DNA of 64,000 nt from Mesorhizobium sp. ZC-5 (GCF_025753855.1 NZ_JAOWPT010000009.1:62001-126000), one strand, 5' to 3'. Positions 17,798 through 27,145 are shown, counted from the first letter of the stretch. The notes: generated by a model not told the origin, from the letters alone. Translations and numbers: made by a program.

Positions 17798-18709
17798 ATG
17801 AAGCTTTTGAAAATGGTCGCCGTCAGCCTGATGGCGGCTGGTGCATCCATAAGCTACTCGGCCAGTGCGCTCGCGCAGGAATGCAAGGATCCCGACCAGC
17901 TCGTCTTCTCGATCATTCCGACCGAGGAAACCACGCAGGAACTCGACATCTACGCGCCGCTGCTCGCTGCGCTGAAGGAGAAGACCGGTAAACCGGTGGA
18001 ATTCTTCATGCCGACGTCATACGCCTCCGTCATCGAGGGCATGGTCAACGGCTGGGTGCAGATCGGTGTGCATGGCCCGAATTCCTATGTGCTCGCCAAG
18101 GAGAAGGATCCGAAGCTCGAGGTCTTCGCCACCTATACCAAGACCAAGGGCCATTTCCAGGAAGAGGGGCCTGGCTACCGTGCCGTGCTTCTGGTCAAGG
18201 CCGACTCCAAGTTCGACAGCATCGAGTCGCTGAAAGGCTCAGTGGTTGGTCTCGCCGACCCAGCCAGTACTTCCGGCAACCTGTTGCCGCGCATGGTCTT
18301 CGGCGACAAGATCGGCACCGGTCCCGAACTCGAAAAATACTTCTCGAAAGTCGTCTACACCGGCGGGCACGACCAGTCGGCCCTGGCCGTCAAGGAGGGG
18401 CGCGTCGATGACGCGTTCGTGGCAACGCACCGGCTCGACAACGTGATCGACCGCGGCCTCGCGACGCCGGAAGACTATCGCGTGCTGTGGCAGTCGGACA
18501 TCATTCCGCAGGATCCGATGGTCTATCGCGGCGATCTCTGCGAGCCGATCAAGGCAGCGATCCGCGACGCCTTCCTGACCTTGAACGAGAACCCCGACGC
18601 CAAGCCTTTCTTCGAAGGCATCAAGTCGACAAAGTTCGTGCCGATGAAGGACAGCGACTACGATATCATCCGCAAGCTGGTCGCGGCCGAGAAGGCGGCG
18701 GGCAATTGA
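17798..18709 (+). CDS. phnD: Periplasmic phosphonate-binding protein PhnD
   Basis: A 303-aa substrate-binding protein of the phosphate/phosphite/phosphonate ABC class. The start ATG at 17798 follows GGAGGAAAAG. A Sec signal ends near ASALAQE. The body shows the family layout: IIPTEETTQEL near the N-terminus, the TSYASVIEGMVNGWVQIGVHGP segment region, and LADPASTSGNLLPR, which lines the anion pocket. It follows the alcohol dehydrogenase after 55 nt and is followed by a strong hairpin and PhnC. It captures phosphonates in the periplasm for the PhnC-E-E importer. Confidence 0.92.
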   Translation: MKLLKMVAVSLMAAGASISYSASALAQECKDPDQLVFSIIPTEETTQELDIYAPLLAALKEKTGKPVEFFMPTSYASVIEGMVNGWVQIGVHGPNSYVLAKEKDPKLEVFATYTKTKGHFQEEGPGYRAVLLVKADSKFDSIESLKGSVVGLADPASTSGNLLPRMVFGDKIGTGPELEKYFSKVVYTGGHDQSALAVKEGRVDDAFVATHRLDNVIDRGLATPEDYRVLWQSDIIPQDPMVYRGDLCEPIKAAIRDAFLTLNENPDAKPFFEGIKSTKFVPMKDSDYDIIRKLVAAEKAAGN

Positions 18710-18730
18710 GACACGAGACGATCATAGCCG

Positions 18731-18753
18731 AAGGCCGCGCAGAGCGCGGCCTT
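18731..18753 (+). other. Intercistronic hairpin between phnD and phnC
   Basis: A perfect 10-bp inverted repeat, AAGGCCGCGC and GCGCGGCCTT, with a 3-nt AGA centre (9 bp in practice). It lies 21 nt after the phnD stop and 22 nt before the phnC start. No T-run follows, so it is better read as an mRNA stabiliser or partial attenuator that keeps binding protein in excess than as a full terminator. Confidence 0.7.
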
Positions 18754-18774
18754 CCGGCCAACCCGGTAGGGGCG

Positions 18775-19527
18775 ATGTCGATCCTCGAAGTGCGCAACCT
18801 GAAGGTCAGCTACACCGCCAGCGGTCCGCAAATCCTGAAAGGCATCGACTTCGCAGTCGGCGGCGACGATTTCTGCGCGGTGATCGGGCCGAGCGGCGCC
18901 GGCAAATCGACGCTGATCCGCTGCATCAACCGGCTGGTCGAGCCGACCGAAGGCGACATCATCCTGTTCGGGCAGTCCGTGAGGCCGCTGGGCGCCGGGG
19001 ACCTGCGCCGCCTGCGCCGCCGCATCGGCATGATCTTCCAGGAATTCAACCTGGTGAACCGCATGTCGGTGATGGACAATGTGCTGTCGGGCCGTCTTGG
19101 CTACACCGGCGCATTTCGCTCCTTCTTCAAGGCCTTCCCGAAGGAAGACATAGACCGGGCGCTGCATCTGCTGGAGCGCGTCGGTCTTTCCGATCATATC
19201 GACAAGCGCGCCGACGCCCTTTCGGGCGGCCAGCGCCAGCGCGTCGGCATTGCGCGTGCGCTGATGCAGAAGCCGGAAATCCTGCTTCTCGACGAGCCGA
19301 CCTCGGCGCTCGACCCGAAGATCTCGCGCGACGTGATGGGATTGATCCGCGAACTCGCAGCTGAGTTCAAGGTGCCGGTGCTGTGCAACATCCATGACGT
19401 GCAGCTGGCGCTGGAGACCTGCAACCGCATCATCGGCATGCAGGACGGCTACAAGAAATTCGACGGTCCGTCCGAGGGCATGCGCAAGCAGGATCTCGAC
19501 GAAATCTACGCCATGGAAGTGCTGTGA
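18775..19527 (+). CDS. phnC: Phosphonate ABC transporter ATP-binding protein PhnC
   Basis: An ATPase of 250 aa, the usual PhnC length. Walker A GPSGAGKST is at residues 38-46, then the Q-loop IFQEFNLVNRMSVMDNVL typical of PhnC, the signature LSGGQRQRVGIARAL, and Walker B ILLLDEPTSALDP. The start ATG at 18775 is preceded by AGGGG. It overlaps phnE by 1 nt (TGATG). It powers the phosphonate importer. Confidence 0.94.
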   Translation: MSILEVRNLKVSYTASGPQILKGIDFAVGGDDFCAVIGPSGAGKSTLIRCINRLVEPTEGDIILFGQSVRPLGAGDLRRLRRRIGMIFQEFNLVNRMSVMDNVLSGRLGYTGAFRSFFKAFPKEDIDRALHLLERVGLSDHIDKRADALSGGQRQRVGIARALMQKPEILLLDEPTSALDPKISRDVMGLIRELAAEFKVPVLCNIHDVQLALETCNRIIGMQDGYKKFDGPSEGMRKQDLDEIYAMEVL

Positions 19528-20354
19528 TGAGCACCATCGACGCGCCGGTCTCCGAGCACGGGTTCGACGCCTATCTCGCCCACAAGCGCAACCGCCGCAT
19601 CAACAACTGGCTGCTGGTGGCCGGAGGCGTGGCGCTGCTCGGCTGGTGTTTCTGGGACACCATCATGTTCGATACGGACTGGCAGCGCATGGGCGGGGCG
19701 CTCGGCATCGTCGGCACGATCGAGCGTTTCTTCTTCGTCGATTGGTCGCTGTTACCCAAACTTGTCGTCCCAGCGCTTGAAACGCTGATGATGGCGACGC
19801 TCGGCACCCTGCTGGGCTGCATCCTGTCGCTGCCGGTTGCCTGGTTCGGCGCCGCCAACGTCACGCCCAGCAAATATTTCTTCTATCCGCTCGGCCGCTT
19901 CCTGATGGTGCTTTCCCGTTCGATCCACGAGATCATCTGGGCGCTGCTGTTCGTCGGCGCCGTCGGCCTCGGCGCGCTGCCCGGCATCCTTGCAGTCGCC
20001 ATGCGGTCGATCGGCTTCATCTCGAAGATCACCGCCGAGGCGATCGAGAACATCGATCCGAAGCCGGTCGAGGCGATCCGCGCCGTTGGCGGCAACCAGT
20101 TCCAGGTCATGTATTACGGCATCGTGCCGCAGATCCTGCCGGTGATCATCGGCACCATCATCTTCGAATGGGACATCAACATCCGCCGTTCGGCGATCAT
20201 GGGGCTGGTCGGGGCAGGAGGCCTGGGTCTCGTGTTCTTCCGCCAGATGGCGATGTTCAACTATGGTGGCGTGACGCTGGTGGTGCTGGCCGTTCTGGTG
20301 CTGATCGCCATCGGCGAGGTCATCTCCCACTATGCCCGCAAAGCCGTGATCTGA
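19527..20354 (+). CDS. phnE: Phosphonate ABC transporter permease PhnE (first copy)
   Basis: A 275-aa inner-membrane permease with an N-terminal hydrophobic segment and a cluster of membrane helices from about residue 85. The EAA-type loop is near EAIRAVGGNQFQVMYYGIVPQ, and SRSIHEIIWALLFVGAVG is a PhnE hallmark. The start overlaps the phnC stop. It pairs with the next gene, which is about the same length, so the channel is presumably a PhnE heterodimer. Confidence 0.93.
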   Translation: MSTIDAPVSEHGFDAYLAHKRNRRINNWLLVAGGVALLGWCFWDTIMFDTDWQRMGGALGIVGTIERFFFVDWSLLPKLVVPALETLMMATLGTLLGCILSLPVAWFGAANVTPSKYFFYPLGRFLMVLSRSIHEIIWALLFVGAVGLGALPGILAVAMRSIGFISKITAEAIENIDPKPVEAIRAVGGNQFQVMYYGIVPQILPVIIGTIIFEWDINIRRSAIMGLVGAGGLGLVFFRQMAMFNYGGVTLVVLAVLVLIAIGEVISHYARKAVI

Positions 20355-20364
20355 GGCAGTGACG

Positions 20365-21210
20365 ATGTCTATCACCGCGACCGACATTCCGACAATCCCG
20401 GCTCCGAAGCGCGAATGGTCGCGCTACCGGCATCCGCAGTCGACCATCCGGTTCGCCGTCATCCTGGCGATCCTCGCTTTCCTCGGCTGGTCGGTCGCCT
20501 TCCTGAACATCGACCTGTCGCGCATCCTCGGTGCCTTCCCGCGGCTCGCCGAAATCCTGGCGACCCGCTACTTCCCGCCGGATCTCGACTACGTCACGGA
20601 TGCTGACTTCGTGCGCTCGGTCATCCGGACGCTCGAAATGTCGCTGCTCGGCGGCTTTTTCGGCGTGCTGTTCTCGATCCCGCTTGCCTGGCTCGCAGCC
20701 CGCAACATCACGGTCAGCCGGCGCATCGCCTATCCGCTCGGCCGTTTCGCCATCATGGGCAGCCGCTCGATCCACGAGACCATCTGGACCATCCTGTTCG
20801 TCACGGTGCTGGGCTTCGGCATGCTCGCCGGCACGCTGGCCCTGACCGTGTTCTGCATCGGCTTCGCCGGCAAGCTGTTCTCCGACGAACTGGAGGCGAT
20901 CGACATGGGGCCGGTCGAAGCCATGCGGTCGGTTGGCGCGAGCCCCTTGCAGGTGTTCCAGTATGCGGTTCTGCCGCAGGTGCGCGTCGCCTTCACCGGC
21001 ATCGCCATCTACACCTGGGACGTCGCCTTCCGCGCCGCGACTGTGGTCGGCTTCTTCGGCGGCGGCGGCATGGGATGGTATCTGAAGCGCACCACGCAGC
21101 AACTGGAAAGCACGCGGGTGGCGGCCATCCTGCTGGTCATCGTCGGGCTCGTCCTGCTGGCCGAGATCGGTTCCGGCTGGCTGCGCAGGAAGATCGGCAA
21201 CATGCGCTGA
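20365..21210 (+). CDS. phnE: Phosphonate ABC transporter permease PhnE (second copy)
   Basis: A 281-aa permease paralogous to the gene before it. Both share ARNIT/ANVT segments, the SRSIHETIW motif and an EAA loop, here EAMRSVGASPLQVFQYAVLPQ. The start is taken as ATG 20365, with GAGG 8 nt upstream; a GTG at 20359 is also in frame. It is the last gene of the dehydrogenase-phnD-C-E-E operon. A convergent gene starts its stop codon 140 nt further on. Confidence 0.93.
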   Translation: MSITATDIPTIPAPKREWSRYRHPQSTIRFAVILAILAFLGWSVAFLNIDLSRILGAFPRLAEILATRYFPPDLDYVTDADFVRSVIRTLEMSLLGGFFGVLFSIPLAWLAARNITVSRRIAYPLGRFAIMGSRSIHETIWTILFVTVLGFGMLAGTLALTVFCIGFAGKLFSDELEAIDMGPVEAMRSVGASPLQVFQYAVLPQVRVAFTGIAIYTWDVAFRAATVVGFFGGGGMGWYLKRTTQQLESTRVAAILLVIVGLVLLAEIGSGWLRRKIGNMR

Positions 21211-21303
21211 AAAGTGAACTGATCCTTTGCGGTCGTGACCGTGCAACCGCCGGCAACAAAGGAACCAGCGCCGAATTAGTTTGACGCCGACCTGGTTTGA
21301 TGG

Positions 21304-21324
21304 AGCGCCTGGATGCCGGGCGCT
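21304..21324. terminator. Weak hairpin between convergent phnE and a binding-protein gene
   Basis: AGCGCC (21304-21309) and GGCGCT (21319-21324) can pair, extended by an inner GG/CC pair around ATG. It is in the 139-nt gap between convergent genes, where a shared terminator would be expected, but no strong T-run follows on either strand. Confidence 0.35.
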
Positions 21325-21349
21325 TGTAAATGCAATCCTTTCGCTTCGC

Positions 21350-22990
21350 CTAGGCTTCGAGCCAGGCCTTCTCGAAATGCTGTTCGAGCGACTGGTGCTG
21401 TTCGACGCCATGTACGCCTTGCCGATAGGTCCGGTAGACGGACCGCCAGTAGGGCTGGATGATGATGCCGGATTCACGCAGGTTCTTTTCAATATCGGCC
21501 ATGAACTTGCGGCGTTCCTCCGCGTCCGGCGTGGCGAGCGCCTTGTCCAGCAGCGCGTCGAACTCCGGATCTCTGTATGCGCTTTCATTCCAGGCCCCAC
21601 CTGACTTGTACGCCAGCGCAAGCACCTGAACGCCGAGCGGACGCCCGAGCCATTCCGTGCAGGAGAAGGGATATTTGTTCCAGTCGTTCCAGAATGTCGA
21701 AGCCGGCAGCACCGTGCGTTTGACGTTCAGTCCGGCCTCGCGCATCTGTGCGGCAATGGCATCCGCGCTCGACTTCTGCCACTCGACATCGACCGAGATG
21801 AGCTCGTATTCGAAGTCGGATTTGCCCGCGTCCGAAAGCAGCGCCTTCGCCTGCTCGACGTCCCGGGTATGCGGGCCGATGTCGGCATATTCGGGATGCA
21901 TAGGGCCGACATGGTGATTTTCGGCGGCGCTGCCCTTGCCGGCAAGCGCAATCGCAAGCACGGCGCCGTTGTCGACGGCAAGCTGCGCTGCCCGCCGTAC
22001 CTTGACGTCGTCATAGGGTGCGTTCGCCACGTTGAACCGCGCCACGATCGTCGAGCCCGTGGCGATTTCCGAACTGGCCAGTCCGATCGCCTCGGCCTGC
22101 GAGAGCGTGTCGGCCGAGGTTTCGTGATTGGTGTCGATCTCGCCGGACTCGAAGGCTGAAAACATGGGGTTCGGATCGGAACCGTAGTCCTGCCACTGGA
22201 TTCCATCCAGCAGGAAGTCACCCTTCCACCACTTGTCCTTGCGGCGGACTTCCGCGGCGGTCTCCACATCCCAGCGGACCAGTTCGCATGGGCCGGTGGT
22301 GATCGCCAGCGCCTTCATGGGATCGGTGTCGCCATCATAGCTGCGATGCATGATGAGGGCTGGATAGTCGGCCATGCCGGCGATCAGCGAAATATCCGGC
22401 TGCGGCAGATTGAGCCGCACCGTATTGTCGTCGACTCGCTCGATCCCGCCTTCGACCGTCTTCTTGGTGGCGGGATCGACAAGCGCGCCCATGCGTCCCG
22501 CCACGGAATTGCCTTCCACCGCCGCGTCGCACCACCGGTTCAGGTTATGGATCACATCGTCGGCATTGAATGCATCACCATTCGACCAGACGATCCCCTG
22601 ACGGACCTTCAGCGTGAGCGTCTTGGCATCGTCGCTCGTCTCCCATCCTTCGAGCAGCCATGGCTCGAACGTGAAGTCGCGGTTCCAGCGGACGAGATAC
22701 TCGTTGCAGTGCCGGGCGACGTTCGACATCTCAACGCCGTCAAATGTGCGCGGATCACGCCATCCCTTGACGTTCATTGCCACGCGAAGAACGCCACCTT
22801 TTTTCGGCTCCTGCGCGGCTGCGATGGTGGGAACAATGCCGCCGAGGGCGAGGGCGCCTGCAGCGCTGACGCCAAAGGCGGCCATCGTTGCAAGGTACTC
22901 GCGCCTGTTCATCTTGCCGCCCCTGAAGCTATCCGCGACTGGCGCGGCCCGCGGATGCAGGGTTCTGTCGGTCAACATGAACTTGCTCAT
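21350..22990 (-). CDS. Peptide-type ABC transporter substrate-binding protein (SBP family 5), orphan
   Basis: A 546-aa periplasmic protein of the DppA/OppA class. It starts at ATG 22990 with AGGGAG upstream. A possible Tat-type signal is present ([18 protein letters not shown], ending near TIAAAQE), some 27 residues in. Family segments are GGVLRVAM at the mature N-terminus, the [22 protein letters not shown] region, and the C-terminal lobe beginning near [11 protein letters not shown]. No permease or ATPase for it is in the window. The neighbouring GlxA-type regulator points upstream on the same strand. The ligand may be a peptide, opine or other cationic compound. Confidence 0.87.
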   Translation of the reverse strand: MSKFMLTDRTLHPRAAPVADSFRGGKMNRREYLATMAAFGVSAAGALALGGIVPTIAAAQEPKKGGVLRVAMNVKGWRDPRTFDGVEMSNVARHCNEYLVRWNRDFTFEPWLLEGWETSDDAKTLTLKVRQGIVWSNGDAFNADDVIHNLNRWCDAAVEGNSVAGRMGALVDPATKKTVEGGIERVDDNTVRLNLPQPDISLIAGMADYPALIMHRSYDGDTDPMKALAITTGPCELVRWDVETAAEVRRKDKWWKGDFLLDGIQWQDYGSDPNPMFSAFESGEIDTNHETSADTLSQAEAIGLASSEIATGSTIVARFNVANAPYDDVKVRRAAQLAVDNGAVLAIALAGKGSAAENHHVGPMHPEYADIGPHTRDVEQAKALLSDAGKSDFEYELISVDVEWQKSSADAIAAQMREAGLNVKRTVLPASTFWNDWNKYPFSCTEWLGRPLGVQVLALAYKSGGAWNESAYRDPEFDALLDKALATPDAEERRKFMADIEKNLRESGIIIQPYWRSVYRTYRQGVHGVEQHQSLEQHFEKAWLEA

Positions 22991-23134
22991 GATTTCTCCC
23001 TGTTCGGTCCGCGATCATAGGACAGATCGTCTTGGAGCGGTTACTCAGGAAAAAGATAATTCGAGCCGGCGACGCATCGCGTTCTCAAATCCGCAATTCC
23101 TGTGCATTATTCCGCGATAGGGTGCGAAAGTCCG

Positions 23135-24166
23135 CTATGTACGCGGCATTTCCCCGGAGATTGATGTTCGGCGCCGAATTTCATTCGGCGGAAGGCCAAA
23201 TCGTTCACGGAACGCTCGCGCGAAACTCGACGCGTTGGCAAAGCCGCAGGAAAGCGCGACTTCGCCGATCCTCAGCGTCGAATGCGTCAGCAGATCCGCC
23301 GCCCTGCGCAGCCTCAAGTTCCGGTAATAGATGCTGGGCACGGTTTTCAGTTCCGACCGGAACGCGCGCTCCAGTTTATCAGACGAGACCTTGAGGCGCG
23401 TGGAGAGTGTCGTCATGCGCAGGCGCTGCTCCACGCTGTCCTCCATAATCGCGACCGCGGCGAGAACAAGCTCGTCGCGTATTCCTGTCCGCAGGCGCAG
23501 CGGCATCATGCGCCGGTCGACGCCCGAGCGCAGGGGGCTGTGCACGTACCATTCGGCCACGCCTGAAGCCAATTCCGGGCCGCAGTCCCCGGCGATCATC
23601 TCAAGCATCATGTCGAGGCTGCCGATACCGCCAGCGGAGGTGAAACGTCTTCGGTCGATGACGTAAAGATCATGCCGCATGTCGAGATCGGGAAACGCCT
23701 CGTGAAAGGCTGGCTGGCTCGTCCAATGCAGCGTGCAGGCATGACCTTCCAGCAAGCCGGCACGTGCCAGGAAGAACGCCGCGTCAGCTACCGCGCCGAT
23801 ATCCGCGCCCGCGCGGAGGTTCCTTCTGAGCCAGGCGACGGCATCGTCCGAAACGATATGGTCCGCATCTCCGCCGGAGCACACCACGATGCGGTCTGCC
23901 AAGGGTGCGTCGCGAACATCGAAATCGGGTTCGATCGCGATGCCGTTCGAGGCAACAATCTTCCCGGCGGAAGCGCCGACCGTCGTCCATTTATAGCAAA
24001 GCTCGCCCGAAAGGATGTTCGCGGCGCGCAAGGGCTCGATGACCGAGCTGAACGCCATCAACGGAAAACCGGGAAATATGAGTACTGCAAAACTCAATGG
24101 TTTGCGGGATGTCCGGGGAGGTGGACTATTCTGCGTAAGGGCCGGTTGAGGTTTCGCGATTGGCAT
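23135..24166 (-). CDS. GlxA-type AraC-family transcriptional regulator (DJ-1/PfpI domain plus HTH)
   Basis: A 343-aa regulator with an N-terminal DJ-1/PfpI-like domain (SFAVLIFPGFPLMAFSSVIEPL at the start) and a C-terminal double HTH of the AraC type ending with LSCGFANASSFARAFRERFG. The chosen start is ATG 24166 with GGAG 6 nt upstream; ATG 24178 is an alternative. Relatives (GbdR, CdhR, ArgR) control use of betaine, carnitine or basic amino acids. The amidotransferase-like cysteine region reads AVADAAFFLARAG, with no cysteine, so it should be a ligand sensor, not an enzyme. The likely target is the adjacent binding-protein gene. Confidence 0.87.
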   Translation of the reverse strand: MPIAKPQPALTQNSPPPRTSRKPLSFAVLIFPGFPLMAFSSVIEPLRAANILSGELCYKWTTVGASAGKIVASNGIAIEPDFDVRDAPLADRIVVCSGGDADHIVSDDAVAWLRRNLRAGADIGAVADAAFFLARAGLLEGHACTLHWTSQPAFHEAFPDLDMRHDLYVIDRRRFTSAGGIGSLDMMLEMIAGDCGPELASGVAEWYVHSPLRSGVDRRMMPLRLRTGIRDELVLAAVAIMEDSVEQRLRMTTLSTRLKVSSDKLERAFRSELKTVPSIYYRNLRLRRAADLLTHSTLRIGEVALSCGFANASSFARAFRERFGLPPNEIRRRTSISGEMPRT

Positions 24167-24288
24167 TCGCGTCTCCATGCTTGCGATAGAAGCGGGACAA
24201 GATGCCTCAAACCTAGCGTGCCAGTCGAAGCGCATATGACCGGCGCATTGTGTCTACCACTCCCGATCGCATCTCCTAAGGCTTGGAG

Positions 24289-24399
24289 CTAGCGAATAGT
24301 TGAATCGAGCCAGTCCTCCATCGCCGCCGTTGCGGAGTCAAGGCCGGCATGGCCGAAGGCGAAGGGACGGTTTGCGAGAACCGTCGCTCCGGGGGTCAT
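24289..24399 (-). other. Possible 36-codon small ORF or gene remnant
   Basis: The frame runs from ATG 24399, preceded by GGGGAGC, to a stop at 24289. Its end contains RPFAFGHAGLDSATAAMEDW, which reads like real protein but which I cannot place in a family. It lies just behind the RraA-like gene on the same strand. It may be the tail of a decayed gene or a small protein. Confidence 0.25.
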
Positions 24400-24415
24400 C
24401 GTGCTCCCCGCCCGA

Positions 24416-25156
24416 TTATGGCAACGGAGCCGTCTTGCGCCACTCCTCATATTCTCCGCGTGCATCGTCGTGCAGCGGATAGTAGCGCTGCAGCGGAGCA
24501 CCCTGCATCAGTTTCATGCGGGAGAAATCTTCCCACTCATGATGAACCTTCGCGGTTTCGACGACCTGCGGCGCAAGGGCGATGGGAAGGACGACGGCAC
24601 CGTCGTCGTCGGCGACGATGATGTCGCCAGGGATGACGGTGACGCCGCCGCAGGCGATCGGGACATTGACCGCGAAGGGCATCAGCCCGGTCTGGGTGTG
24701 GAAGTTGGGCGTCCAGCCGCGCAACCAGAGCGGCAGGTCAAGTTTCTTCAGATTGGGGTAGTCACGTAGGCAGCCGTCAATGACCATGCCAGCACCGCCG
24801 CGCCCCTTGAAATAAGTGGACATCATGTCGCCGAAGACGCCGGCTGTCATGTCGCCGCGTGCGTCGACGACGACGACATCGCCTTCCTGCACGTGGTAGA
24901 GCACATGGCGATGAAGCTGCTTTTCGGGATCGGCGTATTCGCCCTCGCCGTAGAGGTCTTCGCGCTTGGGCATGAATTGTAAGGTGAGCGCCGGGCCGAC
25001 GATCGACTTGCCCTTGTTCCAGCTTACCGGCCCCTGAATGTGCGGGTTGCGGATGCCCATGTGGCCCAGTGTGCCGGCGACGGTGGCCGAACCGATATCT
25101 TTCAATGCGTCGATCAAGTCCTTTGCCGGGCGAACGATGTCAGGTGTATGCGTCAT
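24416..25156 (-). CDS. RraA-family protein (possible aldolase)
   Basis: A 246-aa protein of the RraA fold, which includes the RNase E regulator RraA and divalent-metal class II pyruvate aldolases. Family motifs are GTLGHMGI at the N-terminus and the active-site region GDMMSTYFKGRGGAGMVIDG continuing to CLRDYPNL, with the Arg and Asp needed for metal and pyruvate binding. It is the last gene of a minus-strand operon with an SDR, a GalD-like dehydratase and a sugar ABC transporter. An aldolase acting on a 2-keto-3-deoxy acid therefore fits better than RNase regulation. This is inference. Confidence 0.82.
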   Translation of the reverse strand: MTHTPDIVRPAKDLIDALKDIGSATVAGTLGHMGIRNPHIQGPVSWNKGKSIVGPALTLQFMPKREDLYGEGEYADPEKQLHRHVLYHVQEGDVVVVDARGDMTAGVFGDMMSTYFKGRGGAGMVIDGCLRDYPNLKKLDLPLWLRGWTPNFHTQTGLMPFAVNVPIACGGVTVIPGDIIVADDDGAVVLPIALAPQVVETAKVHHEWEDFSRMKLMQGAPLQRYYPLHDDARGEYEEWRKTAPLP

Positions 25157-25163
25157 AGTATCC

Positions 25164-25949
25164 TCATCTCAACAGTGATTGTCCGCCGTCGACGGTAAGC
25201 TCGGCGCCGGTAACATGACGGGCGTCATCACCAGCAAGCATCGCGATCGCGGCCGCGATGTCCCCCGGATTGGCGGCGCGGCCGGCGGTGAGAGGAATGT
25301 CTCCGTCGGGAAAATGCACCGGCCAGCTGGCGGCCTCGGCGTTGTGCTTCCAGGTATTCTCCCGGATGTTCGTTTCGGTCATTCCTGGCAGTACCGCGTT
25401 GACCCTGATGCCGTGCCGGCCAAGTTCGAGCGCCAGCTGGCGTGCAATCGCAACCTGTCCCGCTTTGGCCGCCGAATAAGCTGTCGCGCCAGCGGTCGTG
25501 GCGACGCGGGCGCCGTTGATCGACGCGACGATGACTACTGCACCGCCACCGGCTGCTTTCAGCATCGGCACGGCGAGATGCATGGTCAGGTAGGTACCGC
25601 GCAAATTCGTCCGGGTGGTAACGTCCCACTGCTCCGGCGTGAGTTCATCGATCGGCGCCCAATGGCCGTTGATGCCGGCATTGGCGATCACGATATCGAG
25701 GCGCCCGGCGCGGTTTGCCAGTTCGGCGAAGGCAGCGCGCATCGGCGCCTCTTCGGCGACATCGGCAACGAGTGGAAAGGCCGCTCCGCCTTTGGCGATG
25801 ATCGCATCAGCGACAGCCGCGGCCCTGTCGGGCAGCAAGTCGAGCGCGGCGACCGTCGCGCCATCCGTCGCAAGCCGGCGGGCAATGGCCTCTCCGATGC
25901 CCGAGCCTGCGCCGGTGATAAGCGCGATCTTGCCTGCCAGTCCGCTCAC
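25164..25949 (-). CDS. SDR-family NAD(P)-dependent oxidoreductase
   Basis: A classical short-chain dehydrogenase of 261 aa. The cofactor motif TGAGSGIG is at residues 12-19, NAG in IANAGING, the catalytic Ser in VASINGA, and Tyr/Lys in YSAAK. The start overlaps the stop of the dehydratase gene by 4 nt, and it precedes the RraA-like gene by 7 nt. It probably oxidises a sugar or sugar acid or lactone in the same pathway as the dehydratase. The substrate is unknown. Confidence 0.88.
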   Translation of the reverse strand: MSGLAGKIALITGAGSGIGEAIARRLATDGATVAALDLLPDRAAAVADAIIAKGGAAFPLVADVAEEAPMRAAFAELANRAGRLDIVIANAGINGHWAPIDELTPEQWDVTTRTNLRGTYLTMHLAVPMLKAAGGGAVVIVASINGARVATTAGATAYSAAKAGQVAIARQLALELGRHGIRVNAVLPGMTETNIRENTWKHNAEAASWPVHFPDGDIPLTAGRAANPGDIAAAIAMLAGDDARHVTGAELTVDGGQSLLR

Positions 25950-27100
25950 CAGTTTGTCACCGAGCCGTCGGCGCGGCGCAGATGCGGGGCTTCCCAGAAC
26001 TTGAAGCTCTGTTTTTTCACCAGCGCCTCATCGACTTCGACCCCGAGGCCGGGCCCATTCGGCACGTCATAGGTCGCGCCGCTTAGTTTAGGCTGGACGG
26101 GAAAGATCTCGGCGTCGTCGAAGCCGTGATAAAGCTCGCCAGGCGAAGCGCGGGTCTCCAGCCATGCAAAATTCGCCACGGCCGCCGCGAAGTGGATTGT
26201 TGCTGCCGTGCAAATCGGTCCCAGTGGATTGTGGGGCATCATGTCGACGTAATGCGCCTCGCTCCAACCGGCGACTTTCATGGCTTCGGTCAGGCCGCCG
26301 ACATTGCACACATCGATGCGGTTGAACTGATGGATATCGCGCTCGATGTAGGGCAGGAACTGCCATTTCGAGGAAAATTCCTCGCCGATGGCGAAGGGCA
26401 CATCGGTGAGTTTGCGCAGCGCTTCATAGGCTTCCGGCGTCTCGTCGCGGATCGGTTCTTCCAGGAAATCAAGCGTGCCCGAAGGCATCTTCTGGCAGTA
26501 GCTGGCCGCTTCGGCCACCGACAGGCGATGGTGGTAATCCACTCCCAGCACCACATCATCGCCCAGCGCTTCGCGCGCCTTGACGCACCATTTGGCCGTT
26601 TCACCAATGCTCTGGCGCGGCTCATAGACGCCCTTGCTGTCATGATCGGACGGGAAGAGACGGATGGCTTTCCAGCCCATTGCCATGAGTTCCTTCGCCT
26701 GTTCGATCATCTCAGGCCCGCACGGCCCTTTCGTCGTCGCGAAGGTGGGGATGAAATTGCGCTGCTTGCCGCCGAGCAATTGATAAACCGGCACGCCCAG
26801 CGCCTTGCCCTTGATGTCATGCAGCGCGATGTCGATGGCCGAGATGGCGGCGGTAAGCACCCGCCCGCCTTCGAAATACTGGCTGCGATACATCTCCTGC
26901 CAGAGTGCGCCAATGGCAAAGGCGTCGCGGCCGATCAGGAACTCGCGATAGTGCTCGATGGCCCCGGCCACGGCCTTCTCACGGCCCGACAGCCCGCTCT
27001 CGCCCCAGCCATAAATGCCCTCGTCGGTCTCCACCTTGACGATAAGCTGGTTCCGGATGTCGACCCAAGTCGGGTAGGGGGTGATCGCGGTGATCTTCAT
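25946..27100 (-). CDS. Enolase-superfamily sugar-acid dehydratase, D-galactonate dehydratase-like
   Basis: A 384-aa mandelate racemase-fold enzyme. Metal ligands appear as D in GVDYHHR, E in LEEPIRDE and E in IGEEFSS. The D-x-H arrangement in VDYHH and the later MPHNPLGP match the two catalytic histidines of the D-galactonate dehydratase group. It would remove water from an aldonate to give a 2-keto-3-deoxy acid. It lies 45 nt behind the ABC ATPase gene and overlaps the SDR gene, so uptake, dehydration and cleavage are probably one operon. The exact sugar acid cannot be told. Confidence 0.85.
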   Translation of the reverse strand: MKITAITPYPTWVDIRNQLIVKVETDEGIYGWGESGLSGREKAVAGAIEHYREFLIGRDAFAIGALWQEMYRSQYFEGGRVLTAAISAIDIALHDIKGKALGVPVYQLLGGKQRNFIPTFATTKGPCGPEMIEQAKELMAMGWKAIRLFPSDHDSKGVYEPRQSIGETAKWCVKAREALGDDVVLGVDYHHRLSVAEAASYCQKMPSGTLDFLEEPIRDETPEAYEALRKLTDVPFAIGEEFSSKWQFLPYIERDIHQFNRIDVCNVGGLTEAMKVAGWSEAHYVDMMPHNPLGPICTAATIHFAAAVANFAWLETRASPGELYHGFDDAEIFPVQPKLSGATYDVPNGPGLGVEVDEALVKKQSFKFWEAPHLRRADGSVTNW

Positions 27101-27145
27101 GCGAGGGTCCGGACGGGAACACAGAATCTGAAGGCGTCCATGCCG

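Noticed and set aside
2403-21210. Search for phosphonatase (PhnX) or C-P lyase genes
   Set aside because: No HAD-type phosphonatase and no phnG-M genes are present. The PhnY-PhnA route explains the island.
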